A stretch of 64,000 nt of DNA. Source: MGIIb-O2 sp002494975. GTDB taxonomy: Archaea; Thermoplasmatota; Poseidoniia; Poseidoniales; Thalassarchaeaceae. A program made the position numbers and the translations under genes. Shown in pieces: positions 1-9,007 of the stretch (position 1 is the stretch's first letter; each line of letters opens with the position of its first letter). The DNA lies in contig JAOMRN010000001.1 in assembly GCA_028355015.1 (NCBI GenBank), forward strand, positions 372,001 to 436,000, read 5' to 3'. The notes under the pieces were generated by a model. That model worked only from the letters and a program-made list of their open reading frames with translations, did not search any database and was not told the origin of the DNA.

Positions 1-59
1 AATATTGCAGATAGGATAGCAATTCTTACATTTCTATCTTCGAACACATTGTTACTCAT
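1..59 (-). CDS. Possible N-terminus of an unidentified protein, cut by the window edge
   Basis: An ATG at 59-57 on the minus strand opens a frame that stays open for 19 codons to the window edge and begins MSNNVFEDRN. A GGTGACC sequence lies about 14 bases upstream, a weak ribosome-binding site. It follows etfA on the same strand by about 45 bases, so it could be the next gene of that operon. Nineteen residues are too few to assign a family, and a chance open frame of this length is quite possible. Confidence 0.35.
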   Translation of the reverse strand, partial: MSNNVFEDRNVRIAILSAI

Positions 60-103
60 AATTAAACCGAAAGGTCACCATAATTTCAACGCATTGCAAC
101 TAA

Positions 104-1024
104 TTAAGATTTTAATTCAGAAAGTGCTGATTTCAGCGCAGGAATTGCCTCTTCCCAAGTTGCGACAATTCCATAGTCTGCAACTCCAAAAATGGGTGCA
201 TCAGGGTCTTTGTTGATTGCTAAAATGTATTTACTTGATCTCATACCAGCAAGGTGTTGAATAGCTCCTGAGATACCTACAGCGATATATAATGATGGAG
301 TTACAGTTTTTCCAGTTTGCCCAACTTGCATTCTATGAGGCATCCCCCATTCGTCGACAACTGCTCTGCTAGCTCCAACTGCTGCTCCTACAATGTCTGC
401 AATATCTTCTAGGTGAGAAAAATTCTCTATTGATCCTATTCCTCTTCCACCTGAGATGATAATATCTGCTTCTGTGACATCTAAGCGTTCACTTGCTTTG
501 TTAATTGCTTCTTGAATTGATATTTTGATATCCGCAGATTGATTGACTGTATTGATAGGTGCTTCTCCTCCCAATCCAGCTGCTTCAAATGCATTTGGTC
601 TTAGGGTAATTACAGCATCTCCAGATACTGTCAGCGTTTCTACAGCTTTACCTGAATAGATTGGTCTTTTTACTATAATTCCTTCTGAAATTGATACAAT
701 ATCTTGAATTATTGGTATGTTTCTTTTTGCTGCTAATCTCGCCCCTATTTCTCTGCCATTTGGTGATGCTGAAATTAAAATATTGCCTTCACATACAGTA
801 TTTAATGCAGTACTCCAAGCACCTCCATCAAAGATATCAAAGCAATCGCCAACTACAGAAATTACCTTTTCAACACCCTCGATACTAGCCGCTTCTGCTT
901 CTGCTTTACCATTTGGGCAAATAACTATTGATTTCGAACCAATGCTAGATGCAGCACCAATTAACTGATACGTAGTAGGATGAAGGTTTTCGCCATTTGT
1001 TTCTGCTATTATTGTAAAATTCAT
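104..1024 (-). CDS. etfA: Electron transfer flavoprotein alpha subunit
   Basis: FAD-carrying subunit of the EtfAB heterodimer, which takes electrons from acyl-CoA dehydrogenases and passes them towards the quinone pool. The C-terminal FAD domain is clear: SGGRGIG near residue 195, the QVGQTGKTV stretch near 240, then GISGAIQHLAGM and the NKDPDAPIF segment near 275. The length of about 306 residues is normal for the family. The ATG at 1024 is preferred over a GTG at 1033 because AGGTGA (1030-1035) sits just upstream; that site overlaps the etfB stop codon, so the two genes are translationally coupled. Two acyl-CoA dehydrogenase genes in the window (1855-3027 and 7714-8886) are plausible electron donors. 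The family call is secure. Confidence 0.95.
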   Translation of the reverse strand: MNFTIIAETNGENLHPTTYQLIGAASSIGSKSIVICPNGKAEAEAASIEGVEKVISVVGDCFDIFDGGAWSTALNTVCEGNILISASPNGREIGARLAAKRNIPIIQDIVSISEGIIVKRPIYSGKAVETLTVSGDAVITLRPNAFEAAGLGGEAPINTVNQSADIKISIQEAINKASERLDVTEADIIISGGRGIGSIENFSHLEDIADIVGAAVGASRAVVDEWGMPHRMQVGQTGKTVTPSLYIAVGISGAIQHLAGMRSSKYILAINKDPDAPIFGVADYGIVATWEEAIPALKSALSELKS

Positions 1025-1034
1025 TATATTCACC

Positions 1035-1790
1035 TCAAATTACATTTGCCTCATTACGTAGTTTTGAAACAACGGTGGTAACGTGTTCAGGACCCTCGAA
1101 TTTTTGACCTTCTGCTTTTTCAGGAGGCGGAGTTTGTGAATCTAGATGAATGTTTGATCCATTTAAATCAACGTTCAGATCTGATGAAGTAATTGACTCA
1201 ATAATTTTCTTTTTAGCCATCATAATTCCTCTGACATTTGGTCTTCTGAGTTCTACAGTTCCTTTGTCAAAAGCAAAGACGCTAGTTCCTTCAGTAGACA
1301 CTTTTTCGGAGCCAGTATTACTAGGTCTCATTGTAATATATTTCCCATCAGTATAATTTACTTCTGAAACCAAAGTCACACACGTTGCCTCAAGTATTTC
1401 CGCAACTCCAGGGCCAGTAGAACCTGCATTAGTGTCAGCTGCTTGTTTCCCGCAAAGTACAACATCTACCTCATATTTTCTAATTGCTGCAGCTAATAGT
1501 TGCTGGACATGAGTACTGTCAGTAACTCCTTCGTCTGAAATGTGAACTAGAGTATCTGCACCTACGGCAGCAGCATCAGTAAGCATTTTCTTCGATCTGT
1601 CGGGGCCACAAGTAATTGCAATCAGGGCTCCTCCATTGTTCTCTTTCATTTGTAATCCTGATTCCAAAGCATATTCATCATATGGGCTCATAGACCATTT
1701 GCTTACTGAATTTTCATCAACTTTCCCTCCAGATATAATGATCTTGGCGGTAGTGTCGGGAACCTGTTTTAGTAATACTGCAATATTCAT
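1035..1790 (-). CDS. etfB: Electron transfer flavoprotein beta subunit
   Basis: AMP-binding partner of EtfA. The sequence opens with the typical MNIAVLLKQVPDT and carries the family stretch CGKQAADTNAGSTGPGVAEI around residues 115-135, followed by the VELRRPNVRGIMMAKKKI segment near 190, which is the EtfB recognition region for dehydrogenase partners. The length of about 251 residues matches the family. A TTG six bases upstream would add two codons; the ATG at 1790 behind GAGGG is the simpler choice. It is first in a minus-strand pair with etfA, with about 10 bases between the coding regions, and lies directly downstream of an acyl-CoA dehydrogenase gene on the same strand. Confidence 0.95.
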   Translation of the reverse strand: MNIAVLLKQVPDTTAKIIISGGKVDENSVSKWSMSPYDEYALESGLQMKENNGGALIAITCGPDRSKKMLTDAAAVGADTLVHISDEGVTDSTHVQQLLAAAIRKYEVDVVLCGKQAADTNAGSTGPGVAEILEATCVTLVSEVNYTDGKYITMRPSNTGSEKVSTEGTSVFAFDKGTVELRRPNVRGIMMAKKKIIESITSSDLNVDLNGSNIHLDSQTPPPEKAEGQKFEGPEHVTTVVSKLRNEANVI

Positions 1791-1854
1791 ATTCAACCCT
1801 CTATTTTATCCGAATGTTTATTCATGTTTCAATTTAACTAACCAATCACTAGTC

Positions 1855-3027
1855 TTATGCTTCTCTTGTAAATGCTTGAATTCCTGTGATATGTCTTCCA
1901 ATAATCAGGTTATGTATGTCATGAGTCCCTTCATATGTTTTTACTGATTCTAAATTTGCCATGTGCCTCATAATAGGGTACTCATCTAGTATTCCATTTG
2001 CACCATGGATATCTCTGGCAACTCTTGCAATTTCTAGAGCAATATCTACATTATTCATTTTCGCTAGTGAAATATGCTCTGGGATCCAAGTCCCTGCATC
2101 TTTCTTTTGTGCTAGATGATAAGCTAATAATTGTCCCTTTGTAATTTCTCTCAGCATCCATGCTAATTTATTTTGGACAAGTTGGTAAGATGCTATGGGG
2201 TGATTAAATTGTATCCTGCTCATTGCATATTCCTTTGCAGAATCAAAGCATGCCTGAGCCGAGCCCAGTGCCCCCCATGAGATGCCAAATCTTGCATTAT
2301 TTAGGCAGGAAAAGGGTCCTCTTAACCCTTTGACTCCTGGTAGTATACGATCTTTAGGTATCTTACAATCTTGGAATACTAATTCACTCGTAACACTTGC
2401 TTTGAGTGAGTGTTTACCTTTCATCTCAGGAGCTGAAAAGCCAGGATCGTTTTTCTCAATGATGAACCCTCTGATAACTCCATCTAACTTTGCCCAGACT
2501 ACAGCAACCTCTGCTATAGTTCCATTTGTTATCCACATTTTAGCTCCATTTATTAAATAATGATCTCCTTTATCTTCAGCCTTGGTAATCATGTCACCTG
2601 GATTAGATCCATAATCAGGCTCAGTTAATCCAAAACAACCTATCCATTCTCCACTTGCCATCTTTGGCAAATAATGATTCTTCTGTTCTTCGCTACCAAA
2701 ATCCCATATTGGATACATTGCTAGAGAACCTTGCACACTTGCGAAAGATCTTAATCCACTATCTCCTCTTTCAAGTTCTCTACAAATCACTCCATAAGCC
2801 GCATATGAAAGTCCAGGACATCCGTATCCTTTCAGAGGTGCTCCTAGAACTCCCATCTCTCCCAAAGCCACTCTCCATTCGTCTGGAAAAAGTCCGTCTC
2901 TACACGCATTTTCGATGTTTGGTATGACTTCTTCATCAACCCAATCTCGTACCATGTCGCGGACCATTCTCTCTTCTTCACTCAATAATGAGTCAACATC
3001 GTAGAAGTCTAATGCCTCATATGCCAT
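1855..3027 (-). CDS. Acyl-CoA dehydrogenase, glutaryl-CoA dehydrogenase type
   Basis: FAD-dependent acyl-CoA dehydrogenase of about 390 residues. The family flavin/substrate segments are present: CFGLTEPDYGSNPGDM near residue 133, MWITNGTIAEVAVVWAK near 165, and the C-terminal VKTYEGTHDIHNLIIGR, whose YEGT holds the expected catalytic glutamate. The TEPDYGSNP form and the opening ALDFYDVDSLLSEEE resemble glutaryl-CoA dehydrogenases, which oxidise and decarboxylate glutaryl-CoA in lysine and tryptophan breakdown. Substrate is inferred from this resemblance only. It sits 65 bases upstream of etfB on the same strand, its likely electron acceptor. ATGs exist at 3036 and 3027; the second follows GGATGAGA and is chosen with modest confidence. 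Confidence 0.9.
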   Translation of the reverse strand: MAYEALDFYDVDSLLSEEERMVRDMVRDWVDEEVIPNIENACRDGLFPDEWRVALGEMGVLGAPLKGYGCPGLSYAAYGVICRELERGDSGLRSFASVQGSLAMYPIWDFGSEEQKNHYLPKMASGEWIGCFGLTEPDYGSNPGDMITKAEDKGDHYLINGAKMWITNGTIAEVAVVWAKLDGVIRGFIIEKNDPGFSAPEMKGKHSLKASVTSELVFQDCKIPKDRILPGVKGLRGPFSCLNNARFGISWGALGSAQACFDSAKEYAMSRIQFNHPIASYQLVQNKLAWMLREITKGQLLAYHLAQKKDAGTWIPEHISLAKMNNVDIALEIARVARDIHGANGILDEYPIMRHMANLESVKTYEGTHDIHNLIIGRHITGIQAFTREA

Positions 3028-3095
3028 AATTCTCATCCATCGGCAATAATCGGTGCCACATGAATGTTCCTAATTGAGCCAGTAGATTTGGAAAG

Positions 3096-4307
3096 TTATC
3101 TTTTTCTTTGTCCTTTCCTTTTTGCATCTATTTTCTCTTGCTTATTACCAAATTTCATTGTCATCCAATACTGCATTTTTGGTGATGCGGTATACGCTAG
3201 AGTAATTATTAGCATAGCTATTGTTAATGGTATTAAGAATCCAATAAATCCACCAAGAACTATCCCAATTCCTCCTGATTCTTCAGTAGGGTGGAACTCT
3301 ACCATTGTGCCGCGGCTAGTGATTAACCATCCACTATCTTTTCCCGTATTCCATGACCCCACTATTCTCTCTCCAGAGATTGTAGCGTCGAAAGATTGAG
3401 CATCTTCATTATCTAGCCAAGGATACGTGGCATTCTCTTTGATATTGTGTTCAAGTAGCGCGAAAGGTGCAACTATAATCAATGATCTGGTATCTTCTTG
3501 ATGGCTTAGATAGGTGAATTTCCCCTCTACTCCTTTGATGTTACTAACTGATAATTTACTTTCAAGAGCTCCTGTTGTATGTAGTTCAATCATACCAACT
3601 TGTTGATCACTGGATACGGATACACAGTATTGGATATAATTAGTGGGGCATATCACACTAGTCCAAGGATAGAAACTTCCTCCTATCCAAGTGAGAATAT
3701 GGTCTCTATCAATTATCCCAATCCCATCAGTCGATGATGATACTACGCAGAGCATGAGGTCATTGTGACAGTCGATACTCGTGATGTCACCTTCTCCTCT
3801 TCCATCAATCAGATGTGTTTCAAGTCCTCCATCGCCTTCCGCTCTAATACGCCATAACCATCCATCATCTCCTCCTACATAGGCCCAAGAACCAGCAGTA
3901 TTCCAAGAAACAGCAGTTAATTTTGTTTGAGCAAAGTTTAGCTGTTCACCTGCTTGAGTTAGAGAATAATCATCGGATGCATAACGTAGTACCATTCCCT
4001 CATCTCCAACTAAAAAAGCAGTCCCTCCACTAGGGTGCCAATCTGCATCCCTCATTGTCTGTTTATCAGTTGCAGAGAGCGGTATTCGGATTTCGGGTCT
4101 ATCTGCGAATATAATTTCTGCATAACCTTCGGCACCATAAATCAAAATTCGGTTTCCTTCAGGATTCTCTGCTATTCCTTGAATTCCCAAATCATTTTCG
4201 CGAGATATTATTGAATCTAACTCTACGGCTGAATCTGCACTGACTATTGGCGATGCCAATACAGTCATCATCACAGCAACCATTAGCACTGCCCGCCTTA
4301 CTCTCAT
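3096..4307 (-). CDS. Secreted, C-terminally anchored beta-propeller-like protein of unknown function
   Basis: About 403 residues with a clear N-terminal signal peptide (MRVRRAVLMVAVMMTVLA, probable cleavage after SPIVSA) and a C-terminal membrane helix near residues 345-370, followed by a short lysine/arginine-rich cytoplasmic tail. The region between has repeated blocks such as DADWHPSGGTAFLVGDEG and SWNTAGSWAYVGGDDGW, which look like degenerate WD40/PQQ-like blades. The likely topology is therefore an external propeller tethered to the membrane by its C-terminus. No catalytic motif is visible. It follows the acyl-CoA dehydrogenase promoter region and is not obviously part of that operon. 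A specific ligand or partner cannot be named. Confidence 0.75.
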   Translation of the reverse strand: MRVRRAVLMVAVMMTVLASPIVSADSAVELDSIISRENDLGIQGIAENPEGNRILIYGAEGYAEIIFADRPEIRIPLSATDKQTMRDADWHPSGGTAFLVGDEGMVLRYASDDYSLTQAGEQLNFAQTKLTAVSWNTAGSWAYVGGDDGWLWRIRAEGDGGLETHLIDGRGEGDITSIDCHNDLMLCVVSSSTDGIGIIDRDHILTWIGGSFYPWTSVICPTNYIQYCVSVSSDQQVGMIELHTTGALESKLSVSNIKGVEGKFTYLSHQEDTRSLIIVAPFALLEHNIKENATYPWLDNEDAQSFDATISGERIVGSWNTGKDSGWLITSRGTMVEFHPTEESGGIGIVLGGFIGFLIPLTIAMLIITLAYTASPKMQYWMTMKFGNKQEKIDAKRKGQRKR

Positions 4308-4408
4308 AGTAGCCCGAATACGAACATAGGTTTAGCCCTGTTTAATAGCCCCTCAGATGTTATCTTTCTCTCGTAGTATTGAATAAGCAATTACTGCGCG
4401 CATGACTT

Positions 4409-4924
4409 ATGGAGAGATTCGACGTTAAGCGAGGATTGATGAAACAAATTATGGCAGATGGTGGATTAGCGGTATTAGGAAAGAAATATTTTGATACGGT
4501 TGAAGCAGAAGGAGAGACCTCTTTTTCAGGTTCTCATGATATTATGACCTCTATTAAAGCACGTTTTTCTGAAAACGGTGCTCTAGTAATCGATGTCAAA
4601 AATGTCCCTCCCAATTTTGATGATCCGGAAGCAATGAAAATTGCCCAGGATAGCCGTAGAAGATGGACTCAATTTTTAGACGAAGCAACAGGATATAACT
4701 CCAAACAACGCGGAGATAAAGCCAAAGAATGGGGTAAAAAAGCATCTAAAGCCAAGTCAGCGGTTAGCGCTGCTAGACATTTCATGAAGATGTCTTCTAA
4801 TGTTACTGAAGAGGTTCAAGAACAGGCAGAATCTTTAATTCAAGAAATTGAGTCAGCATTAGAACAGGGCGAAAATACTAGAGCTGCTGGTCGTGGTGAG
4901 AAATTAGATAAATTATTCAAATAA
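4409..4924 (+). CDS. Conserved-looking small protein of unknown function upstream of tyrS
   Basis: A 171-residue soluble protein that I do not recognise. The first 75 residues look like a mixed alpha/beta domain, ending in VIDVKNVPPNFDDPEAM. The rest is highly charged and helical, rich in lysine and alanine (KAKEWGKKASKAKSAVSAA) and then glutamate/glutamine, probably coiled-coil. There is no signal peptide or membrane segment. The stop codon is followed within 9 bases by the GTG start of tyrS, whose ribosome-binding site overlaps this gene's end, so the two are almost certainly co-transcribed. A link to translation or tRNA handling is only suggested by that position. Confidence 0.8.
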   Translation: MERFDVKRGLMKQIMADGGLAVLGKKYFDTVEAEGETSFSGSHDIMTSIKARFSENGALVIDVKNVPPNFDDPEAMKIAQDSRRRWTQFLDEATGYNSKQRGDKAKEWGKKASKAKSAVSAARHFMKMSSNVTEEVQEQAESLIQEIESALEQGENTRAAGRGEKLDKLFK

Positions 4925-4933
4925 GGTGATTTA

Positions 4934-6052
4934 GTGAGTAAGCCCGATCCTCTATCACTTCTTGATGACGAGTCTCGAAGTAAGATAGAGAGAATGTTTA
5001 GCAGTTGTGAAGAAGTAGTGGGAATAAATCATGTTGCTAAGGTTCTATCTGGAAAACCGACACATTCAGGCGATAGCCAGTTGAATGCATATATCGGCCT
5101 TGAACCAAGTGGAAAGGCTCATTTGGGTTGGATGATTCTTGCTGAAACCATGAGTAAAATGCTCGATGAGGGCGTTAATATCACTATTTTATTAGCGGAT
5201 TGGCATGCTTGGGTAAATGACAAATTTTCTAGAGATATGGAAAAAATTTCATTAGCAGCAGATTATATGTCTGAAGTATTCAGAGTTTTATTAGGTCATC
5301 CTTCAGAGGGAACAGGTCCTGGTGAGATTAGATTCATCCGTGCTTCAGAAATGATGGATTCAGGAAAGTACTGGGAACGAGTCTTAAGATGTTCAAAAAA
5401 TATGAGTTTATCTCGTGTAAGGAGGACTTTCAGTATTATGGGTAGGGATGAAGATTCATCCGATCATGACTTATCTGCATTTTTTTACCCAGCATTACAA
5501 TCAGCAGATATATTCGAATTAGAAATCGACATCGCATTGGGCGGTATGGATCAGAGAAAAGCGCATATGTACATGCGCGAAGTAGCAGATAGGAACAAAT
5601 GGATCAAAGCCACTTGCATCCATACTCCTATGTTATCTGGATTAAAGGGTGCAGGAGGGAGAATGGACTCTTATGACCATAAGATGTCTAAATCAGACCC
5701 TAATAATGCTATACTGCTACATGACACTCCAAAGAAATTAGACAAAAAAATGCGTAAAGCATTTTTAGAGATTGGAAATAACAATTCTGCTATATATGAA
5801 ATTGCAAGATATGTGTTATTTCCAAGGTTAGGTATTCTGAAAGTAAATCCTAAGCCAGAGTTTGGTCATCCTTCTGAATGGAACGACATTGATTCCTTTA
5901 TTTCAGCCATAAATGATGGAACCATTCATCCATTTGATGCTAAAATGGCTATTTCCAGGGGTTTGGAAGAAGTATTACTGCCTATTTCTGAGTATTTCTC
6001 AGATAAGTCTGAGATATTAGATGCAATGAATTTAATCACTGGCTCTCAGTAA
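4934..6052 (+). CDS. tyrS: Tyrosyl-tRNA synthetase
   Basis: Class I aminoacyl-tRNA synthetase that charges tRNA-Tyr. The HIGH-type motif appears as HLGW at residues 63-66 within GLEPSGKAHLGW, and the second ATP-binding motif as KMSKS at 250-254. The segments YPALQSADIF (near 185) and ALGGMDQRKAHMYMRE (near 201) are the tyrosine-pocket region of the archaeal/eukaryotic TyrRS family. The 372-residue length fits the compact archaeal form without a bacterial S4 domain. The start is GTG at 4934, supported by AAGGTGAT at 4922-4929, which overlaps the stop of the gene before. Confidence 0.95.
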   Translation: MSKPDPLSLLDDESRSKIERMFSSCEEVVGINHVAKVLSGKPTHSGDSQLNAYIGLEPSGKAHLGWMILAETMSKMLDEGVNITILLADWHAWVNDKFSRDMEKISLAADYMSEVFRVLLGHPSEGTGPGEIRFIRASEMMDSGKYWERVLRCSKNMSLSRVRRTFSIMGRDEDSSDHDLSAFFYPALQSADIFELEIDIALGGMDQRKAHMYMREVADRNKWIKATCIHTPMLSGLKGAGGRMDSYDHKMSKSDPNNAILLHDTPKKLDKKMRKAFLEIGNNNSAIYEIARYVLFPRLGILKVNPKPEFGHPSEWNDIDSFISAINDGTIHPFDAKMAISRGLEEVLLPISEYFSDKSEILDAMNLITGSQ

Positions 6053-6139
6053 GGCGTTTTGATAATTGGCTGCTTACACCTAATATCGTAGTAGGTATCA
6101 TAACCCTCTTTCCTTGCGCCAAGGTTTGGAGGAGTTGTA

Positions 6140-7693
6140 ATGACAGAGGTAGGAATTGATGATATAGCAATACATTTCCCTAAATTATATTTCGATATGG
6201 AAGATTTTGCAGAATTCCGTGGAGCGGATTTCGGCAAACTAAATCGAGGTTTAGGTTTGAAAGCAATGGCAATACCAGATGTGCACGAAGATACTGCAAC
6301 TATGGGAGCTAATGCCTGTGCCCGCTTAATAGATAGAAATAATCTCGATCCAAATAAAATAGGTAGAATTTATCTTGGTACTGAATCAGCACTTGATGGT
6401 GCCAAGCCTACTGCGACATACATAATGGATATGTTAGAGCAAAGGTATCAGAGTGAATATGGAATAGACTGCTTTAGAAATTGTGACGTCGTAGATCTGA
6501 CATTTGCCTGTATCGGAGCCGTTGATGCAATGCATAACACACTAGATTGGGTCGCAAGAGGCGGAAAGTCACAAGATAGGATGGGGATAGTTGTATTCGC
6601 GGATAATGCGAAATATGATCTTGAATCATCTGGTGAATATACTCAAGGAGCTGGCGGCGGAGCTATCCTAATACGCCATAATCCTAGGTTAATTGTAATT
6701 CCAGATAATTGGGGAGTCTCAACAATGCCAGTTCATGACTTCTTCAAGCCTAGGAGGGAAGTTGATATGAAAACAGTCGTAGAAAATGTCCTGGACCTAG
6801 CCGAAGAAGCCGGTGAAGAGCCAAGAAAAGCAGGTCTGGTAGAGAAAATTCTCGATATTTTACCTCTATCGTCTCTAAAAGATAATATTCTATTCGAATC
6901 TAAAACTTTGAAAATTCATAAGGATACTCCTGTATTCGATGGTCAGTTTTCAAATCGTTGTTATTCTGAATCAGTTAAGCAGGCTTTTATTAATTTTAGA
7001 ATTGAAGCAATACGTTCAGGTCGTTATGACCCAAAAAATGATGAGATTCTTACAAATCAGTGGAAAAGAATAATTGTACATCTTCCGTATGCTTTCCAAG
7101 GGAAAAGGATGTTTCCCGATGTTTTCAGACATGATCGTAGACATCTACCAATCTGGGATGAGATAATTCAGGAAATTGGCGAAGAACCATTCCCTGAGAA
7201 TTTTGAAGATACTCGAGAAGGTTATGAAGAATTCGAGAAAGCAAATGACCAATATAGGAGACTTATTTCTAAGACTCCGATGTTTAAGAAATTCGTTGAA
7301 GCAAGAATTGAGAAGGCTCAGCGCGCCTCCAGCCTTGTAGGGAACCAATATACTGGTTCAATTTTCCTTGCTTTGATGTCAACAATTGAATCAGACTTTT
7401 TGGAAAATGAGGAAATGGCAGGTGAAAGAATAGGTCTTTGTGGCTATGGTTCTGGCGCTAAAGCAAAAGTATTCGAAGGAATAGTTCAGCCCAATTGGGA
7501 AGATGTTGCAGTCAAGTTCAACCTATTTTCTAGACTTACTGAAAGGCATCCAATTGACAAAGAAATCTATGAATCTCTTCATAGAGGGTCACAGAAGCAA
7601 TCAGTTGTTCAACCTAAGGCCGAGTTTGCATTAATATCGATAGGTGGCACTGATGTTTTAGAAGGTCAGAGAAAATATTCTTGGGTTGAATAA
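6140..7693 (+). CDS. Hydroxymethylglutaryl-CoA synthase, long form
   Basis: Condenses acetyl-CoA with acetoacetyl-CoA to HMG-CoA, the first committed step of the mevalonate pathway that feeds archaeal isoprenoid lipids. The general-base glutamate is E82 in GTESALDGAKP and the nucleophilic cysteine is C124 in DLTFACIGAVDA. A histidine lies in RIIVHLPYAFQGKRM near residue 315. At 517 residues it is much longer than the roughly 350-residue synthases of most archaea. The block TPVFDGQFSNRCYSES near 275 resembles the DG-x-S-x-x-CY block of bacterial and eukaryotic synthases. That suggests a long-type enzyme, possibly acquired by transfer. ATG 6140 follows GGAGGAG. Confidence 0.92.
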   Translation: MTEVGIDDIAIHFPKLYFDMEDFAEFRGADFGKLNRGLGLKAMAIPDVHEDTATMGANACARLIDRNNLDPNKIGRIYLGTESALDGAKPTATYIMDMLEQRYQSEYGIDCFRNCDVVDLTFACIGAVDAMHNTLDWVARGGKSQDRMGIVVFADNAKYDLESSGEYTQGAGGGAILIRHNPRLIVIPDNWGVSTMPVHDFFKPRREVDMKTVVENVLDLAEEAGEEPRKAGLVEKILDILPLSSLKDNILFESKTLKIHKDTPVFDGQFSNRCYSESVKQAFINFRIEAIRSGRYDPKNDEILTNQWKRIIVHLPYAFQGKRMFPDVFRHDRRHLPIWDEIIQEIGEEPFPENFEDTREGYEEFEKANDQYRRLISKTPMFKKFVEARIEKAQRASSLVGNQYTGSIFLALMSTIESDFLENEEMAGERIGLCGYGSGAKAKVFEGIVQPNWEDVAVKFNLFSRLTERHPIDKEIYESLHRGSQKQSVVQPKAEFALISIGGTDVLEGQRKYSWVE

Positions 7694-7713
7694 TTTTTTA
7701 AAATTATATTTAT

Positions 7714-8886
7714 TCAAGGTTTGATGGCCCTGTTTATTACTATTTTCTGTACTTCTTGTGTACCTTCATATATTTGGGTTATTTTAGCATCTCTGAAGAA
7801 TCTCTCGACTGGGAAATCAGTAGTGTAACCGTACCCTCCAAGTATTTGTACGGCTCTCTCAGAAACCCACATCGCAGTATCTCCTGCGAATAGTTTAGCC
7901 ATACTTGCTTCCTTTGTATGTCTCTTTCCTCCTTCTTCGTAGTGTTTTTGTTTAGCCCATGCTGCTTTGTATACCATCATTCTAGCGGCTTCAGTTTGGG
8001 TAGCCATATCTGCAAGATAATTTCCAATACTTTGATGATGTGAGATTGGTTTTCCGAAAGCTAATCTTTCATGAGAGTAGTTTAGTGCAGATTCAAATGC
8101 TCCCTGAGCAATTCCTAATGCCTGTGCTGCTATTCCAATTCTAGAATTATCTAATGCATTCATGGCGATAGGAAAACCTTCTCCTACTTCTTTCAATACA
8201 TTTTCTACAGGTACTTTGCAGTTTTCTAATAATAAAACACATGTGTCAGAAGATCTAATTCCTAATTTTTCTTCCTTTTTACCTACTGTAAATCCTTCCA
8301 TTGATGAATCAACTATGAAAGCAGTAGTTCCGCCATGTTTCTTTACGCCGTAATCTGGATGATCTACATCCTTTGCGAACAAAACATAAATATCTGCACT
8401 TTTCCCATTTGTAACCCACATTTTTTCTCCATTAATGATGAAATGTTTCCCATCTCCTGATAACTTTGCTTTACAAACCATTGCGGCTGCATCTGTACCC
8501 GCTCCAGCTTCAGAAAGAGAGTAAGCGCCTATTTCATTACCTGCAAGTCTTGTCAAGTATTCTTCTTTTTGTTTTTCATTACCATGAAGTGCTATAGTCT
8601 TAGCACACAATCCTACATGAACACAATACATTACTGAAAATGAAGGGTCTACTCTTGCGAGTTCCTCGATAATTATTGCTTCTGAAATATCATCGACTGG
8701 ACTGCCTCCATATTTTTCAGGAATAGTGATGCCCTGCAAGCCATATTCGCAGAATTTCTTCCATTCATCCAGAGGCGGTAAAGCATTCCTATCACGCTCT
8801 AAACAAGTAGGAGCTAGTACTTCCTCTGCAAAGTCACGAACCATCTCTCGAATCATACTTTGTTCTTCTGTCTCCATGAACTCCAT
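7714..8886 (-). CDS. Acyl-CoA dehydrogenase
   Basis: A 390-residue FAD-dependent acyl-CoA dehydrogenase, probably catalysing the first step of beta-oxidation of fatty or branched acyl-CoAs. Visible family blocks are YSLSEAGAGTDAAAM near residue 128, the MWVTNGKSADIY beta-domain segment near 160, QILGGYGYTTDFPVERFFRD near 340, and the catalytic-base context IYEGTQEVQ near 373. ATG 8886 is chosen over a GTG at 8901 because AGGTGA at 8891-8896 lies at normal spacing before it. It is convergent with the HMG-CoA synthase gene. Chain-length specificity cannot be read from the sequence. EtfAB encoded at 104-1790 would be the expected electron acceptor. Confidence 0.93.
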   Translation of the reverse strand: MEFMETEEQSMIREMVRDFAEEVLAPTCLERDRNALPPLDEWKKFCEYGLQGITIPEKYGGSPVDDISEAIIIEELARVDPSFSVMYCVHVGLCAKTIALHGNEKQKEEYLTRLAGNEIGAYSLSEAGAGTDAAAMVCKAKLSGDGKHFIINGEKMWVTNGKSADIYVLFAKDVDHPDYGVKKHGGTTAFIVDSSMEGFTVGKKEEKLGIRSSDTCVLLLENCKVPVENVLKEVGEGFPIAMNALDNSRIGIAAQALGIAQGAFESALNYSHERLAFGKPISHHQSIGNYLADMATQTEAARMMVYKAAWAKQKHYEEGGKRHTKEASMAKLFAGDTAMWVSERAVQILGGYGYTTDFPVERFFRDAKITQIYEGTQEVQKIVINRAIKP

Positions 8887-9007
8887 TATCTCACCTAACA
8901 CTGCGAGGTCAATGGTGTTGTTAATGTCTCGTAATGGGAAATGTTACAACTACTGCCAATAGAAGAATTGAAAACGGTTGTCAGTTGGGCGCAGGTCGAG
9001 AATTAGT

